NCBI GenBank assembly: GCA_938005745.1
Contig: CALLMM010000010.1
Location: 124,001-188,000, forward strand
DNA length: 64,000 bases
From: an uncultured Chthonomonadales bacterium
GTDB taxonomy: Bacteria; Armatimonadota; Chthonomonadetes; Chthonomonadales; CAJBBX01
Direction of reading: 5' to 3'
Position numbers and translations under genes: made by a program. This document shows positions 16,459 to 26,300 of the stretch, one piece after another. Each line of letters starts with the position of its first letter. Position 1 is the stretch's first letter. The notes under the pieces are model-generated. The model was not told the DNA's origin and searched no databases. It saw only the letters and a program-made list of their open reading frames with translations.

Positions 16459-17925
16459 ATGTCCGAGTACGATCACCGTCCGCGTATTGTAGATATGGCA
16501 CTGACCCGGCGGGAACTGCTGACGCGCATGGGGAACGGCATGGCTGCCCTGGGGCTGGTCAGCCTGATGGGAGCGGAGGGACTGCTGGCGCAGACCGCTC
16601 CGCAGGGGAAGAAGGCGTCGCTGAACCCTCTCGCCCCGAAGCAGCCGCACTTCACTCCGAAAGCGAAGCGGGTCGTCTTCTTTTTCGCCAACGGGGGACC
16701 GTCCCATGTGGACACCTTCGACCCCAAGCCGATGCTGGATAAGCATCACGGGCAGCCGCTTCCCTACGCCAACCTGCCCACCGAGCGGCGCACCGGAACC
16801 TGCTTCCGCTCCCCCTACCGGTTCCAGAAGTACGGGCAGAGCGGGCTGGAGATCAGCGACCTGTTTCCGAATCTGGCGCAGCACGCGGATCATCTCTGCG
16901 TCATCCGCTCCATGCACGCCGATGTGCCCAATCATGAGCCGTCGCTGCTGTTGATGAACTGCGGGGATGCGCGCCTGATACGTCCCAGTTTCGGCTCCTG
17001 GGTGGTCTACGGGCTGGGCACGGAGAACCAGAACCTTCCCGGCTTTATTGTGATGTGCCCGCGCGGCTACCCGATCCAGGACACGCAGAACTGGCAGAAC
17101 GCCTTTCTGCCGGGCATCTTTCAGGGAACCTATATTGACCCCAGTAAGACGAACCTGGAGCAGTTGATCCAGCATATCAAGAACAACTACGTCAATCTGG
17201 AGGAGCAGCGCGCTCAGCTCGATCTGCTGGCGAAACTGAACGAGCGGCACAAGCAGCAGCGGCAGCAGGAGGCGCAGCTCGAGGCGCGGATACAGTCGTT
17301 TGAACTGGCGTATCGGATGCAGATAGACGCGACCGACGCCTTCGACATCGAGAAGGAGCCGCAGCATGTGCGCGACGCCTACGGCAAGGGCGTCTTCGCC
17401 CGACAGACGCTGATGGCGCGCCGGCTGCTGGAGCGCGGGGTGCGCTTTATTCAGCTCTATCACGGAGCCGGGCAGCCCTGGGACAATCACGACGATCTGG
17501 AGGTGGCGCACCGACAGCTTGCCCGTGAGTGCGATCAGCCGATTGCCGCCTTTATCAAGGACCTGAAAGAGCGCGGAATGCTGGACGATACGCTCATCAT
17601 CTGGGGAGGCGAGTTCGGGCGCACGCCCACCGTTGAGCTGCCCACGCCCGGCGCCAATGCCGGCAAACAGAACGGACGCGACCATAACCATCACGGCTTT
17701 TCGATGTGGCTGTGCGGCGGAGGCGTCAAGGGCGGATACGTGCACGGCGCGACCGACGAGTTTGGTTTCCGCGCCGAACAGGACAAGGTTCATGTGCACG
17801 ACCTCCACGCCACCATTCTGCATCTGCTCGGCTTCGACCATACGAAACTGACCTATCGCTACGCCGGACGCGACTTCCGACTGACGGACGTGTACGGCAA
17901 CGTCGTGCGCGATATTATCGCCTGA
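16459..17925 (+). CDS. DUF1501 family protein (secreted, sulfatase-like fold)
   Basis: A 488-residue member of DUF1501. The N-terminus, LTRRELLTRMGNGMAALGLVSLM, looks like a Tat signal (twin Arg then hydrophobic stretch). Family marks are KRVVFFFANGGPSHVDTFDPKP, YRFQKYGQSGLEISDLFPNLA, VIRSMHADVPNHEPS, LIIWGGEFGRTP and GRDHNHHGFSMWLCGGG. The fold is related to alkaline phosphatases/sulfatases; the activity is unproven. In Planctomycetota it usually sits beside a DUF1549/DUF1553 or DUF1800 gene; none is here. ATG 16459 has AGGGAG 5 bases upstream. An extended -10 (TGTTACACT, 16387-16395) may drive it. Confidence 0.92.
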   Translation: MSEYDHRPRIVDMALTRRELLTRMGNGMAALGLVSLMGAEGLLAQTAPQGKKASLNPLAPKQPHFTPKAKRVVFFFANGGPSHVDTFDPKPMLDKHHGQPLPYANLPTERRTGTCFRSPYRFQKYGQSGLEISDLFPNLAQHADHLCVIRSMHADVPNHEPSLLLMNCGDARLIRPSFGSWVVYGLGTENQNLPGFIVMCPRGYPIQDTQNWQNAFLPGIFQGTYIDPSKTNLEQLIQHIKNNYVNLEEQRAQLDLLAKLNERHKQQRQQEAQLEARIQSFELAYRMQIDATDAFDIEKEPQHVRDAYGKGVFARQTLMARRLLERGVRFIQLYHGAGQPWDNHDDLEVAHRQLARECDQPIAAFIKDLKERGMLDDTLIIWGGEFGRTPTVELPTPGANAGKQNGRDHNHHGFSMWLCGGGVKGGYVHGATDEFGFRAEQDKVHVHDLHATILHLLGFDHTKLTYRYAGRDFRLTDVYGNVVRDIIA

Positions 17926-17947
17926 TCCGTTCGTCTTCGCTTCCGGG

Positions 17948-17974
17948 CGGCAGGAAGAGCGTCTCTTCCTGCCG
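17948..17974 (+). terminator. Hairpin after DUF1501 gene
   Basis: CGGCAGGAAGAG (17948-17959) and CTCTTCCTGCCG (17963-17974) form a perfect 12-bp stem with a 3-base loop, 22 bases after the stop. A weak pyrimidine run follows. Confidence 0.6.
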
Positions 17975-18062
17975 CAGATTCTCTCGCCCGCGTCCGTCAT
18001 CCGTCCGTGCGAGCGTTCCCGTCGCCGCAGCACGGCGTTGTCTGAATTACGGACTTCCTGCC

Positions 18063-18848
18063 ATGCGCTACCTTCATCTGTTTCAGGTCTTCTTTCGCAC
18101 CAGTGTGCAGACCGACATGGAGTACCGCGCCGACTTCTTTACGCGGGTGCTTGCCAGTCTGCTGGGGCTGCTCACCACCGTCGGCGCGCTGTCGGTCGCC
18201 TATAACTACACCTCTCATATCAAGGGCTGGTCGTTCGCGCAGGCGCTGGTGCTGATCGCCGTCTACTACCTGATGGACGGTTTGATCGAGATGTTTATCG
18301 CCCCGAATATGCGTAACGTGATGGGGCAGGTGCGCGAGGGAACCCTCGACTTCGTGCTCCTCAAGCCGGTCAGCTCGCAGTTTATGGCGTCGTTCCGGAC
18401 GGTCAATATCTGGCGGATCGTCAATGTGCTGGTCGGGATCGGGCTGGCTTCCTGGGCAATCAGCCGGCTTTCGCTGACGGTCGGCGTCTCGCAGGCGCTC
18501 GGTTTCGCGATCACGCTGGCTTGCGGGCTAGTCGTCGTCTACTCCTTCTGGCTCTCGCTGGTAACCCTCACCTTCTGGTTCGTCCGTCTGGAGAATATCG
18601 AGCAGGTGGTCTGGCAGGCGTTTGAAGCCGGACGCTACCCCATCGAGATCTACCCGGCATGGCTGCGCGGCACCCTGACCTACGCCGTCCCGGTCGCCTT
18701 CATCATCACGGTCCCCGCGCAGGCGCTGACCGGGCGTCTGGACGGGGGATTCGTCTGGATCTCGGTGCTGGTGGCGGCTGCGGCGGCGACGCTCTCCTCG
18801 CTCTTCTGGCGGTTTGGTCTCAAATTCTACACCGGCGCGTCGGCGTGA
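18063..18848 (+). CDS. ABC-2 family transporter permease (DUF990 type), orphan
   Basis: A 261-residue integral membrane protein with about six helices. It matches the DUF990/ABC-2 permease family: an N-terminal VFFRTSVQTDMEYRADFFTRV, YYLMDGLIEMF, VREGTLDFVLLKPVSSQF, and ENIEQVVWQAFEAGRYPIEIYP with a C-terminal FWRFGLKFYTGASA. These permeases normally pair with a second permease and an ATPase in one operon. Neither is next to this gene, so it may be a remnant or work with a complex encoded elsewhere. No strong ribosome site is seen before ATG 18063. Confidence 0.83.
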   Translation: MRYLHLFQVFFRTSVQTDMEYRADFFTRVLASLLGLLTTVGALSVAYNYTSHIKGWSFAQALVLIAVYYLMDGLIEMFIAPNMRNVMGQVREGTLDFVLLKPVSSQFMASFRTVNIWRIVNVLVGIGLASWAISRLSLTVGVSQALGFAITLACGLVVVYSFWLSLVTLTFWFVRLENIEQVVWQAFEAGRYPIEIYPAWLRGTLTYAVPVAFIITVPAQALTGRLDGGFVWISVLVAAAAATLSSLFWRFGLKFYTGASA

Positions 18849-18872
18849 TACGACGCCTGCAGGTCGAAGACG

Positions 18873-19742
18873 GTGGCGCATCGGCTCCCCAGAACTACAC
18901 ACTGTCTCAACTGCGGACGAACGGTTGAGGAGAACTTCTGCCCCGCCTGCGGACAGGAGACGACAGACCACACCGTCGGCGCAAGCCTGTTGCTGCGCGA
19001 CCTGGCAGAGGAGTTCCTCAAGCTCGACTCCCGGATCCTCCAGACCCTTCTCCCGCTGCTTTTCCGACCCGGTTTCCTCACAAAAGAGTATATCGCCGGC
19101 AGGCGCGTCCGCTACATCGCCCCTTTCAAGCTGTTTCTGTTTGCCAGCGCGCTCTTCTTCCTCTGTTCTCTGCAGGCGGCGCGCCGGGATCTGCAGAAGC
19201 CGTCCTCGCAGTCGGCTTTTCACTTTGAAGTGGAGAACCCTTCCGGCGGATCCTCCTCTGCTTCAGGGAAAGGCGCGACAGCGCAGCCGCAGGCGTCGGA
19301 ACGCCCCGATCCAGTCGAACAGTGGTTTGATAGAAAGCTGACGCGGATTCGTCAACTGGGGGAGAAAGAGGCAGTCAAGCAGTTTTATGAACAGCTAATG
19401 GATCTGACGTCGAAGGTCGTCTTTTTCCTGGTGCCGCTGTTCGCCGGCATGTTGAAGGTTCTCTATCTGCAACGGTACTATATTGAACATCTCTATTTCG
19501 CCCTGCATCTGCATGCGTTTCTGTTTCTGATCACGCTGCCGGTGCTGTTCTGGGATGCCGCCTGGCTGACGCTGACCTATCTGGCGGTGGTGGCTGTCTA
19601 TCTGTTTCAGGCGATACGCGTCGTCTATCAGCAGGGGATCTTCCAGACCGTATGGAAACTACTTCTGCTGATGACAGGCTACGGACTGCTGCTGCTGTTG
19701 ACGCTGACGCTCCTGGCGGTGATCAGCTTTGTACTACTGTGA
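18873..19742 (+). CDS. DUF3667 family zinc-ribbon membrane protein
   Basis: A 289-residue protein with an N-terminal zinc ribbon (CLNCGRTVEENFCPACGQ, residues about 11-28). The DUF3667 membrane block follows (FLKLDSRILQTLLPLLFRPGFLTKEYIAGRRVRYIAPFKLFLFAS), then a polar, low-complexity stretch and four hydrophobic helices at the C-terminus. The function of the family is unknown; its members are widespread in Bacteroidota and neighbours. The start is GTG 18873 with AGGTCGAAG upstream. It lies 24 bases after the ABC-2 permease and 31 bases before the phosphohexomutase, so these three may be one transcript. Confidence 0.8.
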   Translation: MAHRLPRTTHCLNCGRTVEENFCPACGQETTDHTVGASLLLRDLAEEFLKLDSRILQTLLPLLFRPGFLTKEYIAGRRVRYIAPFKLFLFASALFFLCSLQAARRDLQKPSSQSAFHFEVENPSGGSSSASGKGATAQPQASERPDPVEQWFDRKLTRIRQLGEKEAVKQFYEQLMDLTSKVVFFLVPLFAGMLKVLYLQRYYIEHLYFALHLHAFLFLITLPVLFWDAAWLTLTYLAVVAVYLFQAIRVVYQQGIFQTVWKLLLLMTGYGLLLLLTLTLLAVISFVLL

Positions 19743-19773
19743 GAGAGGGGGCGCGAGCCTTCTGGAGAGGGAG

Positions 19774-21282
19774 ATGTCGGATCTGAACCTTTCGATGTTT
19801 CGGGCTTACGATATTCGCACGCCCGCGAAGCTGCTGACCGACGATCTGGCGGTTCGCCTGACACGGGCGGAGGCGGTCTATTTTCGGGAGACTCTGGGGG
19901 TCTGCGGGGTGGTGGTCGCGCACGACGCGCGAACATCGGGACCGCACTACCTTCAGATCGCGGCGGAGGAGTTTGCCAGAGCCGGACTGACCGTGGTAGT
20001 TGTGCCCGGCGTCTGCTCGACCTCGCAGTTCTACTATGCCGCCATGCGCCATCCGCAGCATGCGGCGGTGATGTTCGGCGCATCGCACAATCCGGCGGGA
20101 GATACCGGGCAGAAGATCCTGGGACCCGGCGTGCGTCCTATCGCCGAAAAGATCGGACCGGAGGGCGGTCTGGATAAGATCAAAGCGTTGTACGAGCAGG
20201 GGGCTTCTCTGCCCTCTGCGTCTGCGTCCGGGCGCATCTACGCCTGTGATCCGACGGACGAGTATCTGGACTACAGCATGCGGCTGGCGGGGGTCGCGGA
20301 GGGCGGACTGCGCGGACTGCGCGTGTTTCATGACTACCTGAACGGCGCGGCGGGACGCGAGATGATGCTGGCGTTTGAGCGCGCCGGCGCCGATCTGACC
20401 CCGCTCCACTTCGCCGCCGACGGACGCTTTCCGCTCGGAGACCCCAATCCCGTCAAGCAGACGGTCATTCGCTCTGGGCTGAAACGGCTGACTTCCGGGA
20501 ACTACCTGTTCGGCACCTTTTTTGACGGCGACGGCGACCGGATAGACTTCTATCGGGGCGACGGGACCTATCTCTCTTCCAGTTTTGTCTATGCTGCGAT
20601 CCTGAAAGATATACGAAAACGCTTTCCCGGCGCGGGGATGGGCGTCTTTGCCGATCTGAAAGCCAATCCGCTGGCGGTGATGGAGATGGCGAAAACCGGG
20701 GTGAAGGTGCAGGTGATTCGCAACGGGCACTCCCAGATCAAGAACGCGATGTTCGATGATCCGGCGATGTTCGGGACGGTGGAGGAGTCGGCGCACTTCT
20801 ACGAGGCGTTTCCGCTAGACGGCTGCCGCTACTGCACGGAGAACACGCTCTATATCGCGCTGCTGACGGCGCGAGTCTGGAGGGAGGATCCGGCGCGTTT
20901 CGATGCGCTGTTTGAGATACAGGCGCGCGCCTGCCGCGAGCGCGAATGGGGATACAAGTTCCCGGACGACGCGCTGCGCGCGGGCGCGCTGGAGGCGGTG
21001 CAGGCATATTTTACGGCGCAGGGCGCGCAGGCGATGACCCATATGCCCAACGGGTATGCGCTGGAGGCGACCATGATGCGGCGGGGCATTCCGTTCAATA
21101 TAGGTGCGGATACGCGGCTTGCCGCAGACTGGCTGCAGGTGTGCCAACGGGTGTCGCAGAGCGAGAACGGGCTGGCGCGCTGGGAGGTGGTCGCCGCCAC
21201 GCAGGAGATCGCCTCGGGGGCAAAGGCGAAGATCGCCGAAATCGTGGCGCAGTATGGAGCCGGAGAGGAGTATCAGGGATAA
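19774..21282 (+). CDS. Phosphohexomutase (phosphomannomutase/phosphoglucomutase)
   Basis: A 502-residue alpha-D-phosphohexomutase. The catalytic phosphoserine loop is FGASHNPAGD (Ser104), the Mg loop FFDGDGDRIDFY is near residue 250, and the sugar-binding loop is a variant, GTVEESAHFYE, in place of GEESGH. It interconverts hexose 1- and 6-phosphates for nucleotide-sugar synthesis; whether mannose or glucose is preferred cannot be told. ATG 19774 has GGAGAGGGAG just upstream. Supplying sugars for LPS or glycoproteins would fit the cell-envelope genes nearby. Confidence 0.86.
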   Translation: MSDLNLSMFRAYDIRTPAKLLTDDLAVRLTRAEAVYFRETLGVCGVVVAHDARTSGPHYLQIAAEEFARAGLTVVVVPGVCSTSQFYYAAMRHPQHAAVMFGASHNPAGDTGQKILGPGVRPIAEKIGPEGGLDKIKALYEQGASLPSASASGRIYACDPTDEYLDYSMRLAGVAEGGLRGLRVFHDYLNGAAGREMMLAFERAGADLTPLHFAADGRFPLGDPNPVKQTVIRSGLKRLTSGNYLFGTFFDGDGDRIDFYRGDGTYLSSSFVYAAILKDIRKRFPGAGMGVFADLKANPLAVMEMAKTGVKVQVIRNGHSQIKNAMFDDPAMFGTVEESAHFYEAFPLDGCRYCTENTLYIALLTARVWREDPARFDALFEIQARACREREWGYKFPDDALRAGALEAVQAYFTAQGAQAMTHMPNGYALEATMMRRGIPFNIGADTRLAADWLQVCQRVSQSENGLARWEVVAATQEIASGAKAKIAEIVAQYGAGEEYQG

Positions 21283-21375
21283 AGAGGCTGCCTTCGGTCT
21301 CTCGAAGCAGGAGAGCAGGCAGCGTTCGTCGAGCAGGTTTTTGTTGACGAAAAGTTCAGGAAAGTGAGGCAAGCT

Positions 21376-22341
21376 ATGACTGTTCGCGTCGGGTTTATCG
21401 GGGCTGGCGGGATAGCCAACGCCCATCTGCAGGTGCTGCGACATATGGAGGGAGTTCGGATTGCAGCGTTCTGCGACGTGGACCGGGAGCGCGCCGAGAG
21501 CCATGCCGCCGCCTACAACGGACGCGCCTACACCGATGTTCACGCCATGCTCGACGCCGAAAAGCTGGAGGCGGTCTATATCTGTGTCCCGCCCCATGCC
21601 CACGTGGGGCAGGAGGAGGCGTTGATCGAGCGCGGCATACCCTTCTTTGTCGAGAAGCCGATCGCCAACACGCTGGCGAAGGCGGAGTCTATCGCCGCCG
21701 CGGTGGAGAAGGCGGGGCTGCTCACCTCGGTCGGCTACCACTGGCGGTACATGACCTACAGTCAACTGGCGCGGGAGCGGCTTGCCGGAAAGACCATCGG
21801 TATGGCGCTGGGGTACTGGATGGGCGGGATGCCCGGCGTCTACTGGTGGCGTCGTCAGGATCTCTCCGGCGGTCAGATGGTGGAGCAGACGACCCATATC
21901 ATTGACCTTGCCCGCGACCTGTGCGGGGAGATCGTCGAGGTCTATGCGGCGATGTCCACCCGCGCCTCGGGCGACATAGAGAACTGCACCGTAACCGATG
22001 TCGGCACCATGACGGTGAAGTTCGCCAGCGGAGCCGTCGGCACCATCTCCAACACCTGTCTGCTCAAGGGGTTTGGCTACATCGTCGGCTTGCGTGTGGT
22101 GACGCCGGAGATAGTTGTGGAGGTGGACGGCGGGCAGTTTCGCGCCCTTCAGGCGGGACGCGAGGAGATCATCAAAGGCGGGAACAACCCCTACGCCGAA
22201 GAGGACCGTATCTTTATTCAGGCGGTTCAGACCGGAGACAGCAGCGAGATACGCTCGCCCTATCGGGATGCGGTGCGCACGCTGGCGGTCTCTCTGGCGG
22301 CAAACCGCTCCGCCGAGACGGGCGCGCCGGTGAAGCTGTAG
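21376..22341 (+). CDS. Gfo/Idh/MocA family oxidoreductase
   Basis: A 321-residue NAD(P)-dependent dehydrogenase. The N-terminal Rossmann fold has VGFIGAGGIANAH; the conserved FFVEKPIANTLAKAE carries the EKP motif; the central block GGQMVEQTTHIIDLAR contains the catalytic His of the D-x3-H type (here HIIDLAR). It oxidises or reduces sugars or inositols; the substrate is unknown. Start ATG 21376 has GTGAGG upstream. It lies 93 bp after the phosphohexomutase and is ended by a clear rho-independent terminator. Confidence 0.9.
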   Translation: MTVRVGFIGAGGIANAHLQVLRHMEGVRIAAFCDVDRERAESHAAAYNGRAYTDVHAMLDAEKLEAVYICVPPHAHVGQEEALIERGIPFFVEKPIANTLAKAESIAAAVEKAGLLTSVGYHWRYMTYSQLARERLAGKTIGMALGYWMGGMPGVYWWRRQDLSGGQMVEQTTHIIDLARDLCGEIVEVYAAMSTRASGDIENCTVTDVGTMTVKFASGAVGTISNTCLLKGFGYIVGLRVVTPEIVVEVDGGQFRALQAGREEIIKGGNNPYAEEDRIFIQAVQTGDSSEIRSPYRDAVRTLAVSLAANRSAETGAPVKL

Positions 22342-22365
22342 CGCTCAGCGCAGATGGGCGCGTCC

Positions 22366-22398
22366 GCCCCGGCTTCACTTGACGAAGCCGGGGCTTTT
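22366..22398 (+). terminator. Rho-independent terminator before lipA
   Basis: An 11-bp stem, GCCCCGGCTTC (22366-22376) with GAAGCCGGGGC (22384-22394), a 7-base loop, and a TTTT run. It ends the oxidoreductase transcript three bases before the lipA -35 box. Confidence 0.85.
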
Positions 22399-22400
22399 GC

Positions 22401-22430
22401 TTGACGCATCGCGCCTGTTGGCGGTATATT
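22401..22430 (+). promoter_or_regulatory. Sigma-70 promoter of lipA
   Basis: TTGACG at 22401-22406, an 18-bp spacer and TATATT at 22425-22430, leaving a leader of about 26 bases before the GTG at 22463. Confidence 0.75.
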
Positions 22431-22462
22431 GGAACCGTGATCTCATCGGTCAAGGACAGAAC

Positions 22463-23350
22463 GTGAATAGAACGCTGCCACCCTGGTTAATTAAAAAGAT
22501 TCCGAACCCGCAGACGGTGCGCGAGGTCGAGCAGATGATGCGCGATCAGAAGCTGCACACCGTCTGCGAGAGCGCGCGCTGCCCGAACCTGGGAGAGTGC
22601 TGGTCGAAAAAGACGGCGACCTTCATGATCCTGGGCGATATCTGTACCCGGAGCTGCGGCTTCTGCGCCATCAAGGTTGGCAGACCGTCCGCGGTAGACC
22701 CTGACGAGCCGAAACGGGTCGCGGAAACGGCGAAGGCGATGCGCCTGCGGCATGTGGTGGTGACCTCGGTCGCCCGCGATGAACTGGAGGACGAGGGCGC
22801 GGGGCAGTTTGCCGCTACCATCCATGCGCTGCGCGAAGCGATCCCCAATGTGATCATCGAGGTGCTGACCCCCGACTTCAAGGGCAAACGGTGGTGCATC
22901 AAGATCGTCGCCGATGCGAAACCGGACATCTACAATCACAATATCGAGACGGTGGAGCGGCTGACTCCGCAGGTGCGCGTCGGGGCGCGGTATCACCGCA
23001 CGCTGGAGCTGCTTCAGTATGTCAAGCACGCCGACCCCTCCATCTATACGAAGTCCGGGCTGATGCTGGGGCTGGGCGAGACGCAGGAGGAGGTGATCCA
23101 GACCCTGCGCGATCTGCGGAACGCGGGGGTGGATGCCGTCACCATCGGGCAGTACCTGCGCCCGACCATGCGCCACCTGGCGGTGCAGGAGTACATCCGT
23201 CCGGAGGTCTTCGCCGAATATGAGCGGATCGGCATGGAGATGGGTTTCCTGTTTGTCGCCTCCGGTCCGTTCATCCGAAGCTCCTACAACGCGGTGGAGT
23301 TCTCCAAACGTATCCTGAGCGAGCGACTGGCTTCTGTCGGCGTCTCCTGA
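22463..23350 (+). CDS. lipA: Lipoyl synthase
   Basis: A 295-residue radical SAM enzyme that inserts two sulfurs into protein-bound octanoyl groups. All ligands are visible: the auxiliary cluster Cys35, Cys40, Cys46 (CESARCPNLGEC), the radical SAM cluster CTRSCGFC (Cys61, 65, 68), and the C-terminal RSSYNA that supplies the serine ligand. The length is normal. GTG 22463 has AAGGAC upstream and its own promoter. No lipB neighbour is present. The stop lies 11 bases before the TamB-like gene, so lipA may lead the envelope operon. Confidence 0.96.
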   Translation: MNRTLPPWLIKKIPNPQTVREVEQMMRDQKLHTVCESARCPNLGECWSKKTATFMILGDICTRSCGFCAIKVGRPSAVDPDEPKRVAETAKAMRLRHVVVTSVARDELEDEGAGQFAATIHALREAIPNVIIEVLTPDFKGKRWCIKIVADAKPDIYNHNIETVERLTPQVRVGARYHRTLELLQYVKHADPSIYTKSGLMLGLGETQEEVIQTLRDLRNAGVDAVTIGQYLRPTMRHLAVQEYIRPEVFAEYERIGMEMGFLFVASGPFIRSSYNAVEFSKRILSERLASVGVS

Positions 23351-23361
23351 TCCCTGCCGGC

Positions 23362-26300
23362 ATGCCAACCCCGTTCGGCGAAAGTCTGTCTATGCCTACC
23401 CTGCGCCGCACTCTGACCGCACTCGTCTTTCTGATCCCGCTCGTCATCCTCGCCGCCCTCAGCGTCGGGATGGTGCGCCGATACTATCGGATGGCGGAGC
23501 AGAATCTGGCGAGTCTGCTGGCGGCGGAGGCGACCCGGCAACTCGGGCGCGAGGTGCGGATCGGAAAGGTCGTCCTTCAGGGGAAGCACGCCTACGTGGA
23601 GGAGGTGCAGATCGCCGAGGAGAAGAGCCTGCCGGGGCGTCCGCCGTTCTTTACCGCGAAACGCATCATCCTCGACTTCGACCTGCGAACGATCCTGCTG
23701 GAGAAGAACCCCCGCGTTCCGCTCTTCGCCCATATCACGGTGGAGGACCCGTCGGTACGCATTACCCGCGACTTTACGGGACGCTGGAACTTTGCCGACC
23801 TGCTGAAGCCGCGCCCGCAACGGATGGCGCGCCCGACCGCCGGGCGCATCGAGATCGTTCGGGGCGCGCTGGAGTATGAAGATGCCGCCCTGCGACGACC
23901 TCGCGCCGGGCAGCCTCCGCCTCCGCCAGTGTCGGCGCGCTTCGACGCGCTGAAGGGGCATCTGTTACAGAGCTTTGACCGGAGCAGCCGATGGACGCTC
24001 TCCGGTCAGTGTGTTTCCGGGCAGCTTCAAACCGCCGTCGTTCAGGGGGTCTTCCCTCCCGATACCGGGCGACTCTTTCTGCGAATCGAGGCGAATCGCG
24101 CCTCGCTCCCCTTCTTATCCTCGCTGCTGCCGAACCCGCTGCCGCAGGAGATGCGTATTCTCTCCGGGCTGGCGTCCGGGCAGGTGACGCTGGTTTTTCC
24201 CGAGAAAAGTACAGGTTCACAGGGAAGAGACATAGACTATCAGGCGGATGTCCGCGTGGAAGACGCCTCCCTGACGGTACGCGCCGCGCGCGAGCCGATC
24301 CGCCGGATCTCCGGGCAGGTTCTTCTCACCGGAAAGGCTGCCTCCGGCGAACTGGAAGCCGATTTTCTGGGCAGCCGCCTGAAGGCGAACGCGACGGTCA
24401 CCGGCTTCGCGAAGCCGTCACTGAAAGCCTCCATCACCGGAAAGGGGGTCTCCCTGCAGCGCGTCCTGACCGCCCTGGATCTTCAGAGACGGTTTCCCGA
24501 TCTTCGCGGCATACAGGCGCGGGGAGACCTGCACGCGGAGGTGAGCGGTCCGCTGGACCGCCTGTCGCTGCGCGCCTCCGGTCCCATTCAACTGCAGGGT
24601 AGACTGCCGCAGGGGTTGGAGATCCCGGAGGGCGCAACGCTGCAGGCGGCGGTGCAGGGATCTCCGAACCGGCTGAAGGCGCAGGTGAGCGGCGCTCTCC
24701 CGCGCCTGCGCTACCGCGACTATGAGGCGCAGAATGTCCGGGTGAATGCTGTCTATGCCGATCGGAGGATCGTCGCCGAGGTGGAGGGGACGGCGGCAAA
24801 AGGGCGCGTATCGGGGCGCGCGCTGGTAACGCTGGAGGATCAGAAGAGTCGCTACCGGGTAGAGGCGCGGCTGCGGGGAGGAGACCTCTCCGCCATCCCC
24901 TGGAGAGACGACAGACCGGTGCGGGGAGTGGTGAATGCCGATGTGGCGGCGTCGGGGAGCCTGGAGGACGGCTTGCCGGTCGGCGCGGCGGAGGCGCAGA
25001 TACGCGGGCTGCAGTACGACCGCTATACGGCGCGCTCGGTGCGCGTTCGCCTGCGCTCGGAGGGAGAGCGTCTGCTGCTGGAGCCGCTGGTCGTCGAGAG
25101 CGAGATGGGCTTTGTCCTTGCGACCGGCGAGATAGATGTGAAGAGACGCACGCTCGATCTGGGAGTGGAGGCGGACAATGTCGCGCTGGAGAAGCTGCCG
25201 CTGGAGAACTCGTCCGCCCAGCCGAACGCGCCGCCCCCTCTGCGCGGAATCCTTTCGTTGCGCGACGGACGCATTGCAGGAGCATGGGAACGCCCGCATT
25301 TCTCCGGACTGATTCAGGGGTTCGGCATCGGGGATGACCGAACGCAGGCGGACTATGCGGAGGCGCAGATATGGGGTACGCGGGAGCGGCTGATCCTGGA
25401 GGAGGGGAGGCTGCTGCGCCTGCCGGCAGGGGTGACTTTTCGCGCAGCGGTGCGCCGTCCCTTCTCGACGCGCCCGATCCTTGCGCTCTCCGGCGAGTTT
25501 GAAAATCTGGAACTCAAGGACGTAACGCAGATCGCCGCCCGCTATATGCCGGAGGAGGGTCGAGAGAGCGCGCTGGATCGCCTGAAGGTTACCGGCACGG
25601 CGCAGGGAAGCCTGGAGGCGTCAGGCGACCTGAAACGTCCTCAGGTAGCGATTCGCGATCTGACGGTGGATCAGGCGAGCATCGGCGACTACACCTTCGA
25701 GGCGTTCACAGCGCAGCTTCGGTATGATGGTCTCGAGGGGGGAGGCACGCTGCATCTGGACGACCTGACGGCGCGTTACTCCGGCGCGACCCTCATCGCA
25801 AACGCCTCGTACCGACGCGACGGCTCCTTCTCCGCCCACGCCCGCGCGCGCAGCGTCCCGTTGAACATACTCGATCCGCTGCTGTCGGACTATCTGCTGG
25901 TGCGCGGCAGCGGCGAACTATCGGCGGATATCTCCGGAACGATTGATAATGGGAAGCCCTCCGGACTTCAGGGAACCCTTGTCGCCTCTACCGCCTCCGG
26001 TCTGACCCTCAACGGCGAACCTCTCGGCGATCTGAGCGCGGTCTTTTCGCTGGACGGCACGCGCCTGCTGGCGCGCTCTGTGTCCGGAGGCTTGCCCCCG
26101 GTTCTGCTGGGAACCGCAGAGAACGGACTGGCTCTGAAGCGGCTGGAGTACGACTGGGAGGCGGAGACGCTTGCGCTGGAGGGAGAGGGACGAGGGCTGC
26201 GCTTTGAGCAGATACACAGCGTTCTGAGCAAAAGCCCCTATGTTCTGAACAATCGCGAATCGGTGGCGGCGGAGTGGCTGAACCCTATCTTCGATCCGCT

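Noticed and set aside
22379-22384. A second TTGACG upstream of lipA as the -35 box
   Set aside because: It lies in the terminator loop and no -10 box is found at 16-18 bp; the copy at 22401 fits TATATT.
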